From NCBI GenBank assembly GCA_015350385.1, contig WNKI01000002.1:9583879-9647878 (forward strand): a stretch of DNA of 64,000 nt, in the 5' to 3' direction. A program made the position numbers and the translations under genes. This DNA comes from Aculops lycopersici (lineage: Eukaryota; Arthropoda; Arachnida; Trombidiformes; Eriophyidae). This document shows, in pieces, positions 45,011 to 55,514 of the stretch (position 1 is its first letter; every line of letters begins with the position of its first letter). Below the pieces are notes generated by a model. That model did not search any database and was not told the DNA's origin. It saw only the letters and a list, made by a program, of their open reading frames with translations.

Positions 45011-46471
45011 ATGGAGGCCCATTTTATTGACTCCTACCTGGCACCTTCACTGGTGCCAGCAATCATGGTTGTAAACATGTATAAAAAATCGGATTTAATT
45101 TATGACACCGTCGCCGCGGGAACAATTCTTAGTGCAATAAGTGCAAATGCTAGCTTCCATCTAAATCGATCCATTCGATCAAGATCCAAGCTAACTCTGG
45201 GTACAGCCATCCTATTAACATTCACAACTCTAGCATCGATCTCGGCTATGCACCTTATTAGGTTGAATCATCAACCAAACAGTTATGAGCTTCCATTTGC
45301 AATCAGAGATTGCGACAGCCAGTGTTTCCAAAAGAACGTGTTGAGGTATCATACTTTTGCCGATATAATTCCAGGTCTGGTCATATTTTTCGCAACACAA
45401 CTATGTTCTCTCATACAATATGAGCTACATAATAGAGCTCGAAGGAAGTTCAAGTTTGGCGAGGCATCCATAGTAGCCCAATTAGCCTCAGCCACTTTCT
45501 TAACTTGGTCGCTGACAACCTACTCAAAAGTTTCAGGAGCTGGCCCATTTCAGGTGAATTTGGCCACGGATATCGTATTGCAACTAGCTATGGCAGCTTT
45601 TGCCATCATCCTACTACCGTCCTACTTATTTGTATCAAATCGATCGTCCAGCAGCCGAGCAATCATCGTGTTGCGTTACGGACTGCTAGGTATCTGGCTG
45701 TCAGTATCCTACACAGCGGCCAAGAATCTCATATCGGCCACCTCAAAGTTGGATCCCTTGACTTGGTTAGTTGACCATATATTCTCCACTCACCAAAGGA
45801 TCAGCTTGTTCAGTTTGTGGCTATCGACTGTCACTGCATGCGTGAGTTTTTCAACCAGCTGGAGTAGAACGGTAGGCCAAACGAATAGTATGGTGAGGAA
45901 AGTATTCCACCTAGCCATTGGTATTGTATTCATCACAGGTTATAATCAAGACATTGAATTCACCCAATTTGCAGCCGGTGGAATGCTTATTGTACTCTTC
46001 CTTTTGGAAGTTATAAGAGCCTGGAATTTGCCACCTCTAGGCCAGCCACTGGAGAAGGTGTGCGTTTCCTTGCGTGGTGGATGGGACAATAAGTACATTA
46101 CCATGAGCCATATTTACCTGATGATAGGCACATTCATTCCCTTATGGCTTCTCCGAAGTGGATCAAGTAAGCTGTCGATATCAAGCGGTCTAATATCACT
46201 GGGAGTTGGTGATTCGGCGGCCGCTTTGATAGGTACTTTTTTTGGCTCTACCAAGATAAAATCATCCTCAAACAAGACGCTCGAGGGATTGTTCGGAAAT
46301 ATTTGCGCGATGATAATATTCAAAATCATTTGGATTGGCTACACGGACTTCAACACGGAATACTCATTCGTCATAGCCGCAGTTCTGACTGCCATCATCG
46401 AAGCTTTAATGACCACCTGCGACAATCTAATCTTACCTCTAGTCATGACTCTACTTGTAGAACTATTGTAG
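45011..46471 (+). CDS. Dolk: Dolichol kinase
   Basis: 486-aa polytopic ER membrane enzyme that uses CTP to phosphorylate dolichol, making the dolichyl phosphate carrier for N-glycosylation, O-mannosylation and GPI anchors. Many hydrophobic helices. The C-terminal catalytic half has RKVFHLAIGIVF (296-307), LISLGVGDSAAALIGTFFG (394-412), where the GDSAA loop contacts CTP, and NKTLEGLFG (421-429). Length is near that of human DOLK (538 aa). Single exon; it starts 282 bp after the KDM4 stop on the same strand and ends 145 bp from the convergent MED1 stop. The first ATG in the frame is used. Confidence 0.93.
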   Translation: MEAHFIDSYLAPSLVPAIMVVNMYKKSDLIYDTVAAGTILSAISANASFHLNRSIRSRSKLTLGTAILLTFTTLASISAMHLIRLNHQPNSYELPFAIRDCDSQCFQKNVLRYHTFADIIPGLVIFFATQLCSLIQYELHNRARRKFKFGEASIVAQLASATFLTWSLTTYSKVSGAGPFQVNLATDIVLQLAMAAFAIILLPSYLFVSNRSSSSRAIIVLRYGLLGIWLSVSYTAAKNLISATSKLDPLTWLVDHIFSTHQRISLFSLWLSTVTACVSFSTSWSRTVGQTNSMVRKVFHLAIGIVFITGYNQDIEFTQFAAGGMLIVLFLLEVIRAWNLPPLGQPLEKVCVSLRGGWDNKYITMSHIYLMIGTFIPLWLLRSGSSKLSISSGLISLGVGDSAAALIGTFFGSTKIKSSSNKTLEGLFGNICAMIIFKIIWIGYTDFNTEYSFVIAAVLTAIIEALMTTCDNLILPLVMTLLVELL

Positions 46472-46616
46472 ATTCAACTATTTTAGAACTCTTATTAATC
46501 TATAAATGTTTAGTCAAACGTCATGGAGGGAGAGAGTTATAAATGTATACTCAATACCAGAATGACCAAATTGACAAGCGTCAGTTTAATTAAGTCAATC
46601 ATTACACTATCAAATC

Positions 46617-49600
46617 TCAAACCATATCGTTTGTCGTCGCAGTAGCGGAGGGTGAGGAGGAGGAAGCAAAAGATTGTGGAGCGACTGTCTGTTCTTGTCC
46701 ATCGCTGTTTGTGGAGTTACCAATCGGAGCCGTACCAGTGGAACTCAAGTCCGATGGAAGCTCAGCCATCTCAACATCTTGTTGGGGCACACTTTCTTCT
46801 TGATGAGCTTGATGTGGCTGCTCGCCACCATTTGTGGATGTCGAGGCGATGGCCTCGCTAGCCTGCCCTGGCGAAACCACATTGCTAGTTGAAACGCTGC
46901 CAATCTGCTCGACTGAAGCCAGAGGAACTGCTGGTATAGATTCCGTTACGTTACTAGGTGCGGCTCCATGACTTATAGATGAGCCTGCTGGTGATTCAGG
47001 TCCGACTGAGATCTGTTGTGGCTCTCTCGACTGTTGAACCGAATGTGCACTGGGAACTGAGTCCAACTGAGAGGACGGTATCTCGGATTGTGGTGTTGCC
47101 TTGCTGGGCGAAGTGGTGTCCATAGGATTTTCTATGGACTCGTTAGCTTGACATGACTGTCCACCTGCGAGGGCTGGAGCTGCTGTAGCAGCGCCAGCTG
47201 ATTCCGATGATGGCTCCCTCAGTGAAGACTGCGAGGAGGTTGGGATTATAGCTGGGTTGCTTGAATCTGTCACCTGAGGAACGCTCATTGGCGACTGCAC
47301 CTGACTGCTTGGCTTTGGGGTTCCAACGGCACTCAAGCTATCAGCAGCATTGTCATTCACATCTACAATACTTAAGCGATCGCTTGCGTCGTCCGGAAGT
47401 TCAGGTGAGGTGGCTTGAGGCTCTTCAAGCGAGTCTATGGGTATCAGTGGCGGCGGTTGGACAGCGTTCACTATGCCAGTCGCCTCAGTTGGCGACGATG
47501 GCGTGCTGAAGTCCGGTCCCGGACTTGCTGGATCACCTAAAGCTGAGGCCGCCTTACCATTGTCGCTACTACTCGACACCCCGCCGGTCATTTTTTTAGT
47601 CTGACCGAGTCCGGTGGCCGGTTGAAGTGGCTGTTGAGTTTGTTGTGTTGTCGATGACATTGTCGGCTGAAAGCTCAAGATAGGTTGTCCGCCAATCGAT
47701 GGAATCAACGGCGGTTGCTGCTGCTGTAGCTGGGGCAACTGGATCGATCCAAGAGCTTGTTGTTGCTGCTGCTGTGGAATTGATGTAGCCTCTTTAACGT
47801 TCATGGTGTTACGTGGAGTTGATGATACAATCGGGTTTAATGGTGCAGTGGTTTGTGGTACGTAGAACTGTGGTGGCACAGCATTCATCATAGACGGAGT
47901 GGCCTGGGTGCTTGGTATAATAGTTGATGAAGACGGAGCGAGATTCATAGCTAATTGCAACGGATTCATTGGTTGTGATGGTCCCACCAAACCCGATGCG
48001 AATTGAAGTTTCGATGATGAGATGATGCTGGTGTCAACAGATGATGTCATCATGAATTGACCGGGCGCTAGGTTTGGAATCATAGAGTTTGATGGCTGTT
48101 TGAGTGTCTGCTGTAGTTGGAGTTGTTGTTGCTGTTGTTGCTGTTGACTACGCTGTTGGTTCAAAAGAGCAGCTTGATTGGCAGCAAGGATGTTGATATC
48201 TGTGGTATTTGCGAAAGATGACGGTTGATTCAAACCTAGCGCGAAGAGCGGGGTCTGGTTGGGTTGTTGCGACAAATTCGAATTCAATAGACGCGAGCCG
48301 GTCGGTTGTTGCTGCTTCTGTTGTTGCTGAACTCCAACACGACCACTACCCTGAAGCTGTCTTGGTCCCTGATTGCTACTCGAGATGCGGTTTAAGGTAC
48401 CGTTTAAATCATTGCCACCGTCTTTGTTGTTAGATGTTGAGGTTGGACGGTTGTTTGCACCGGCAAGAGGGTTCGAGGTGGTCCTAGAGAGCGGATGAGT
48501 CGAACTAGATACCGGGTTTCTATTGGAGTTATTTGGTCGTCCGAATGGGGTCGCAGATATTCTCTTCGTTCCTGCTGTTGCCGAAGTCCCTTGTGAACTT
48601 GAGGTTGGTGTCGCGGTGGGGTTTGCTGAGGAACTTGGGTTCGTGGACTCGTCACCTTGAGAGTTGGAGTCGCTGCCGGATGAGGCTGCATTGCTGTCTG
48701 AAGAGGCCTGACTTGTCTTGGAGATTTTAGGTATGGTATATTTGATGGATGTCCCTAGCAAGCCACCAAGAAGTTTGTGAGAATCAATGGTCGAGTTTGA
48801 TGATGTTGATTTGGATGATTGAGGTGGCTCGCTTGAAGCGTTATTATTGGTAGATGATGAGGCTGACTGGCCGAGATTGGAAGATGTTGACGCGCTCGCA
48901 CTATTCGTAGAAGCTAAACTAGCTGAGGTATTTGCGGTTGGTTGGGACGAAGACGTAGAGGGGGTCGACGAGCCTGATGGGGTTAATGGTGAACGAGATG
49001 TGTTAGTCTTAGTCACAGTCAACTTTAGACCACCTGAGGTACCCTGTTTGATGGCAAACTGATCACCAGGTGCTCGAGATTTCGACTTCACTTGACTGGT
49101 CCTTGGTGAGTCTTGTTGGCTGTCAATTGAAGTCGCTGCCTGACTATTTGCCAGAGGATTCTGATCGCCGGGCGCTAAACCACCAACGATCCTATCAATA
49201 ACAGCGCCGATAGAACTCTTACGAGGCTTGCTAGCCACATTATTAGTACTATTATTATTATTGTTGTTGTTAATCGCAATACCCTCTGTTCCATTGATCT
49301 GGGTCTTGAGTTTGACGTTAATAGAGCTGTTTTGATTGGAGCTGATCGCTAGACCTGGGGTAGGCGTCAGACTAATACCAACAGCAACGGTATTATTGTT
49401 AGACGATTGTGGTACCATCTGATTCGTTTGTTTGCTTGGAGATCTAATTAATGAAAGGGAAACGTTGGGTTGGCTTGATGGATTTTGTTGCTTGCTGCCT
49501 TGCTGTTTGGCCGCTTGACTAGCTAATCTAGCGGCATTGGCCACTTCAGGGCTGATCAATTTGGTCATTGTTAATGGAACTTTGGCATTGGTCTCGGGAG

Positions 49601-51778
49601 TTGTCTTTGTTCTAGCTTTCTTTGTTATGGTAGCCTTCAAACTTGTATCATCCGATGACGACGGTGTCGAGTTCTGTCTCTTTAACATCAGTGACAGAAT
49701 TTTGTTATTGCCAGTCTGATTCTTCGCGGCAGGGTTATTTTGTTTCAATTTAGGTTTGCAGGAGAATTTCTTTAGTAAGCTAGACCTGTTGTCTGCGTCT
49801 TGGCTAGCATTAGTTGTTGAGGCTTGACTTGATGTGCTCGAGTTATTGGCAGTCGAGGCATTATTGTTGAGTTTTGAAGACAGGTATTCTGCTATAGAGT
49901 TGAGATCACGTGGATTGGACTTTTCAGACGCGCTACTGAATTTTGAAGACAAAATTGTAGTCTTGGGGATAGTTGAAGATTGTTGAGACTTGATCTGGAG
50001 GCTAACTTGTGGTGGATTAGAGTTGTTGCTTGTTAAAAGTTCCTGCAACTCTCTTTCCCTTCTCCTGTTGGCATCCTCTAACAGAGCCAATCGCCTCTCA
50101 GTGCATTTTCGCAAAACAGATCTCAAAGTAATCGGTATTGACCAACACTTCTGGAAAACCCTAGTTGCATAGTCGTTGCTACAAACACTCTCCTTATCTA
50201 AAGCGTATAATCGACAGCTACAATCCCTAAAATCAATCTCTAATGTTGCCAGCGACTCTTTTGACGGATGCTCAAACGATACACAAACACTATTTAGACT
50301 AACAGGTATCACATCGTAGATGCTAGCATCGTTCATGGCCTCTGAAGTTACATTCTCGTCTGTAGTTGCACTTGCATTATTGCTCGCTAGAAGATTATTA
50401 GTCCCAGTGAGATGGATAGTTGTAAGATTGACTGTTGTGCAGTGGTTACTGCTTGATGGGTTATTGTTCTTGTTTCGTCTTATGCAGCTTCCAATGACAA
50501 AATTGAACAGAGCTTGTTGACGTAATATCTTCAATATTATAGGGATTGATGCTGGATGTGTGAAAGGAATCTTAGTGACGTAGACGCCATCTTGCCGCTC
50601 TAAATGATTATCTAGGATATGATAAGTGTGATATTGTTCGAGTAGCTTGACAGAGTAAACATGTCTAGTTAGATCTCGGGAATCACCGTTGATTTTTAGA
50701 GAATCCACAAGACTTCTACAGAATGGACCCTTGTTGAGGTCCAGCTCTTGTCGCGCAATAAGATTTATAAGAGAGTCTTTACTTTTTGATGTCATTGCTG
50801 TTAGCGCGTCTTTGATAGTTGTTGGTTCGTGTATTTCGTTGATGATTCGTTGGATGGAAGTATTGAACATGGGAAATGGTTGTGAGAGCTTGAGGACGAA
50901 TTGAGCTGGCAGCTTTTCAGAGTTGGTCTCATTAAATGGCTCATATTGTGGCACACTTGAATTCTCTCTGGTGCTGAATAATGGACTAGATTGTAGCTTG
51001 TGAGTTCTGGCACCTTCAATCTCCACAGTTGTTGAAAGCCCGAGGTTCTTTTCAATTATATCTGTGTAAATTTCAATGGTTGAATGATGTTTGATAAGAT
51101 TAATATATGCGCTTCATACATTGAGATTTACTTGATGGATCAAGGGACCTAAAAAACTTACCATTCTCTGTTAGAGTCATGGAGCTCTTCCGCGTTGGAT
51201 CCACCATGTCATAAGGTGAAATGAAATAAGTTAATCTGACTGGCAGGCCACCTTTCCTGGGCTCCATAATACCGAGAGGAGATTTATGCACAAGATCATG
51301 ACTGGTCTTAATCCTTTCTCTGTTGACATAAGATGTGTTTTGAGTGTTAGCTCTAAAAAACGCTTACAATGATATAATTATGAACCCGAATCAGATATTG
51401 GAATACTCACTTTATAAATCTATATAACTTGTCTAGATCTGTCTCTAATGCTGTGATGGTGGGATAAGCTTTCATTTTAATCTTCTTGTCCGTTGTCTGT
51501 ATTGAATAAATAGAATGTAAACCTGATAAATGTTTTGCAAACGTTTCATAGTCCTTATTTGCGAGAACCTCCTTGAGCACTGGACATGGTTTTTGGCTCT
51601 CTTCGGCTTCATGTTTAACTATAACATCGGTAACTATTTGCATTGTTTTGTCCATCTTAACCTCAACATAATAAGTCTCATAGCCAAGAAACAAATTCGG
51701 CTCTGCAACCAGCACCTTGAGGCCAGTCATTCGCTTGGCCACAAAGTCCAAGCGTTCGGCTAACTCCGGCCGCATCAT
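46617..51778 (-). CDS. MED1: Mediator complex subunit 1 (MED1)
   Basis: Three exons on the minus strand: 51778-51411, 51319-51162 and 51061-46617; 1656 aa, introns 91 and 100 bp, GT-AG, phases consistent. MED1 belongs to the Mediator middle module and links activators such as nuclear receptors to RNA polymerase II. The conserved N-terminal core includes YYVEVKMD, FAKHLSGLHSIYS, KGGLPVRLTYFISPYDM, VEIEGARTHKL and a FIGSCIRR-type stretch. From about residue 500 on it is Ser/Asn/Gln-rich and disordered. A conserved island SSIGAVIDRIVGG (about 791-803) resembles vertebrate SLTAVIDKL, and an LGGLL near 940 fits the LXXLL nuclear-receptor box. The N-terminus is about 60 residues shorter than human; an AATAG just before the ATG could be the acceptor of a missed first exon. 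Confidence 0.93.
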
Positions 51779-52973
51779 TGTGATTTGCTATTCTTCTCTC
51801 GTGAATTAGATTATATGATTCTTGCTTTGTATGACTGTGTTTTATTGGCTAGATAGATTGAGGTATATCTCAAAGCATACAAGATTCGTTGTATTTTCTT
51901 GAGAAATATGAAGGTTTGTTGGTCAGAGACTGAATTATGTTATAAGAATGCTCTTTTAAGGTGATAATGTTACTTAATTGTCTGAGATTGTGGAATAATT
52001 GTGCTTATTATGTATTACAACAGTGGTAAGTCTAGTGATTATTATTATAATAGAAAGCAATCGATTAATTAGTAAGTTATTTCTTGTTCCTTGCAATAGA
52101 TAGAACTCTCATCGACTGGAGTCGTTTTGCCGCTATTTCTCTCTCGTGCGGGTGTGGTTTGGCTAAAACAATTGGTCTCAACATGGAATCTTGCAACTAT
52201 ATTGATTCGACCCAATAGGTCAAACGATTTTTCAATTCAAGAGTACCTATTGATTGATGTATCTCAAATAGATCTGAAGATTCATCGAAATATTTGTAAG
52301 TTTGTATGTAAAATTCACCCAATGTTATTCCCGCTTCTCTCATAGTCGCTCGCTGCTATCCGATCCCAATGAATGCATTTCAAGATTGAATAAATCGCGC
52401 AGTGTGAGTGTGTTGCTTGGTAGCTTGCACTCGCTTAGCTTTTAGGGAAAAATGCAAGCGAAAGAACAGGGTGAAATGGGCAAAACGCATGCGCCTTGCT
52501 TGGCCTGGTTAGGATGAGTCACAAAATAAGCGTTCCAAACAATCGCTCTGCCGGTCAGGCCACGAGTGAATTTTCGTCTTCACAACAAGCAACGCCTATA
52601 CAGTACTCTTCATAAAAAGCGGATTTTTGGGGCACATATTTTAGGACTCGGAGTAGAGGGTTGTCTTGACTATGTGTATCGGAATACGTCATGTGTGACA
52701 AACAGAACAGATCCTATTTGCTCTACACTCTGGGTATTTTTCATCTAACATCGCTTCCCCGTTTTCCACTATTTTCTAAGCGACCCCTGTGAGATATTTC
52801 GCCATTTCCCTCTTGGTTCGCCCCGCAAGCAACCAACCTTGGTTGTTTCGCTTTTCAAATCGAAAATAGAAATGAGGAAGAGTTTTCATTTTTGGGATGG
52901 TACCTAATTGATTGTCGAAGATATTTATTATTTGATCAAGTTATATAGATATATATATAGAAACGTATTTAAA
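51779..52973. other. Intergenic, MED1 5' side to GBA 3' side
   Basis: AT-rich near 51800-52080, without a recognised gene. It may hold a missing first coding exon of MED1, but I could not identify one. Small open frames at 52127-52345 and 52566-52748 (plus) resemble nothing known. Confidence 0.4.
52924..52929 (-). promoter_or_regulatory. Poly(A) signal AATAAA of glucosylceramidase
   Basis: Plus-strand TTTATT, 45 nt beyond the stop codon of the minus-strand gene. Confidence 0.5.
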
Positions 52974-55244
52974 TTATTTGGGCTTCCATTTGAAGACAAG
53001 CGTATTGAAACTCTCCGCTCTCAAGTTGACAATCCGAACCACCTGTCTATCAACGATCACCTTGAAGGGGACTTGATGTCTGTTTGAGTTCATGGCAACT
53101 ATAACAATATAGTTTTTAGGTGTAAGAAAAGCGACTGCCTCAAGGGGGTAATCGTATCTAGCGTTTGCAATTCTGTAGTCCAGTCTAACTGAGTTTGGCT
53201 CAACAAACTTACTAAAATGACCCATAGCATAGAATGTGGGACTTTTGTAATATTCATCTCTTCTGGCGTTGACAATAACGGCTGAGTCTATAAAATTCTT
53301 AGCCCATGAGGGTCCACCAGACAAATCTAGAGCCATATTCCAGTCAACCCAACCGGCGGCATTCCTCTGAATTATTTTAATCATATCAATCATGTAGGCC
53401 ACTCCTCGGTCCCAATTACCCGGTAAAACGTGCGTCTGGAAACCCAAAAAGCCATTGCATGCCTCAGTTGATAGTATAAACTTATCAGGAAACTTTTTCG
53501 GCAAAAAATCCAAATTTTCATAATCATCATTCATGTACCAATGAATGCCGATACCTGAAATATACTTTGCAGCTTCGGGATCGCCTAGCATAGCATTGAC
53601 CCAGTTGGGTACGAAGCCTTTGTTGTCGTCGTGCATTATGATCTTGATCGCTCCAAATCCACGTTGACGTAACATGGGGCCTAGGTATAATTTGAAGAAG
53701 GTGACGTAATCATCGCGAGATATTTCAAGGGAGTTGTGCTGGATAAATGGCATCTTACCTGTAATCGGCTCATTTAAGCCTGTCGTTCCCCAAAAATCAA
53801 TTCCACTCTTCCTGTATGCCTCTAGCCATCTGACTATTAGCTCTGCCAATCCCTTGTAATAGGGTCCATAAACATCGCCCTTCAGGCGACCATGAATAAT
53901 GTGACCATTTTCCTTCATCCAGACCGGCGGCGACCACATGGATGCAAGAAACTTAAGTTCCTGCTTGCTAGTTGCAATCGCCTGCCTTGCTACTGGTAAT
54001 TTGAACTCATAATCTTCCTCAGTCAAATGAAAGTTTTTCATCTCTACATCGCCCAACTCGTCGCCCATGGCCATCATTCTGGTTATCGAGTTATTTGCAA
54101 AGTATTTCTGAGAGTTCAGGTCATTGTTTGTGTAGGGACTTGTCGAGAAGTCACTACTTCCAATGGTCATTCGTACAATGTTATATTTCAATCCCCTCTC
54201 GCTATAATAATCGTCCATCAGACTCCTGCCCATTTGAGGCGACAAACTCTTGATGTTTCGACAGGTGGAATCCGTCAAGGCACCACCAAAGCCAATCATC
54301 TTTTGCATCCGTCTTCCAGTGTCTAACCTAAAAGTTGTCACAAGTTGAGTCGTATTTGAGTCCTGACTATTATCAATGATATCTCTTATTGGCCTAGCTG
54401 TTGTTGGTTGCACAGGTATGATTGGATCAGTCGTTGGTTCATCAGATTGCTCGGAGGTTGGTTGAGGAGGAGGCTCTGAAGTGGTCGCTCCTGGTGTCGA
54501 GGAACTAGGAGCGGAAGTGGTGGTGGTGGGAGTTGCAGTTGTTGTTGCTGTAGTAGTGGAACTTGCTGGAGCCTTTGTAGTAGAAGTTGTTGTGGTGGTA
54601 GTGGTCGAGGGTTTTGGTTTGAAGAAATTGATAATCTCCTCAAATGGAACCTTGCCTCTCTCACTGACTTTTGCATGTTCTTTAGTGAAAGAAACTCGCC
54701 GAACTTTAGGTGCAAATGCCAGGTCAGCTCGATGGAAGCGCATTCCATGCTTCGTGGTCTGAATCCACGCTATTTGATCGTCATAAGTTGGCCACTCAAA
54801 ATCAAATTTATCACAACGTTTTTTGTCACAAACAACCGCCTCTCTAGTATCCAATCTAAATTGAGTGCAATCATCTTCAGCTCTTGAGGTTAGCCTTTGT
54901 TTTGGTTGGATGTTTTGACTTAAAAAGTTGCTCTGCTTTCTGATATTTTCATTTGAGTTCACGGTTGCCTCACCACCTGTAGCTTCGTCCTCTTTAGATT
55001 GGTCACTGTCTTCTTGGAATTCCATTGTCGAGTCAGAATCAAGCTCATCAGGAGACCAGATTCTCGGCTCATATTCCCAAGTGACGAAAGTCTCATCGTT
55101 ATCATCTGTCGATTCTGTTGTGGGTGTCACTGTCTCTATCGATGCTGAAGCTGACTCCTCTAGCATCAACTCCTCTTGCGTCGACAACAAGGATGCCGAA
55201 AGCAGGAGTAAAGTTACAATTAAGTGGTTAATAGAAGAAAACAT
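52974..55244 (-). CDS. Gba: Lysosomal glucosylceramidase (GH30) with mucin-like insert
   Basis: 756-aa single-exon glycosidase that cleaves glucosylceramide to glucose and ceramide. A signal peptide (about 1-22) precedes an about 100-residue acidic Ser/Glu-rich extension. The Cys-rich N-terminal strand typical of GBA follows (DDCTQFRLDTREAVVCDKKR, about 124-143). A Thr/Ser/Pro-rich mucin-like linker (about 211-285) comes next, then the TIM barrel: MIGFGGALTDS (316-326), YNIVRMTIGSSDFS (354-367), acid/base Glu492 in LNEP, nucleophile Glu594 in LSTEACNG, GWVDWNMALD and the closing beta domain ending FKWKPK. The linker falls between the N-terminal strand and the barrel, where the human enzyme has only about 20 residues. 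It is about 220 aa longer than human GBA1 (536 aa), and both catalytic glutamates are present. Confidence 0.95.
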   Translation of the reverse strand: MFSSINHLIVTLLLLSASLLSTQEELMLEESASASIETVTPTTESTDDNDETFVTWEYEPRIWSPDELDSDSTMEFQEDSDQSKEDEATGGEATVNSNENIRKQSNFLSQNIQPKQRLTSRAEDDCTQFRLDTREAVVCDKKRCDKFDFEWPTYDDQIAWIQTTKHGMRFHRADLAFAPKVRRVSFTKEHAKVSERGKVPFEEIINFFKPKPSTTTTTTTSTTKAPASSTTTATTTATPTTTTSAPSSSTPGATTSEPPPQPTSEQSDEPTTDPIIPVQPTTARPIRDIIDNSQDSNTTQLVTTFRLDTGRRMQKMIGFGGALTDSTCRNIKSLSPQMGRSLMDDYYSERGLKYNIVRMTIGSSDFSTSPYTNNDLNSQKYFANNSITRMMAMGDELGDVEMKNFHLTEEDYEFKLPVARQAIATSKQELKFLASMWSPPVWMKENGHIIHGRLKGDVYGPYYKGLAELIVRWLEAYRKSGIDFWGTTGLNEPITGKMPFIQHNSLEISRDDYVTFFKLYLGPMLRQRGFGAIKIIMHDDNKGFVPNWVNAMLGDPEAAKYISGIGIHWYMNDDYENLDFLPKKFPDKFILSTEACNGFLGFQTHVLPGNWDRGVAYMIDMIKIIQRNAAGWVDWNMALDLSGGPSWAKNFIDSAVIVNARRDEYYKSPTFYAMGHFSKFVEPNSVRLDYRIANARYDYPLEAVAFLTPKNYIVIVAMNSNRHQVPFKVIVDRQVVRIVNLRAESFNTLVFKWKPK

Positions 55245-55449
55245 CTTTCAAGCTTAAGGCCTCGAGTGATTGGTGGATCAGTCAAACATGGCATAGTCTT
55301 TCAGATGAATTCCAAATCTCTAAGGATGACAAGCAAGTTAGGGAAATAGAGATTTTTGCTGATATCATAGGAACTAGGAAGAGGGGGAGATATACATGAC
55401 GTAGCATAGAGCAATGAGACAAATGTAACGCTTCAATCATGTGGATAGT

Positions 55450-55455
55450 TTTATT
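55450..55455 (-). promoter_or_regulatory. Poly(A) signal AATAAA of the Argonaute gene
   Basis: Plus-strand TTTATT about 60 nt after the minus-strand stop at 55515. Confidence 0.5.
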
Positions 55456-55514
55456 CTTAGTTAATCTTTCTATCTATCGTTAGTTGAATAGTAGTTTCGG
55501 CCAAAAGTTCTAGT

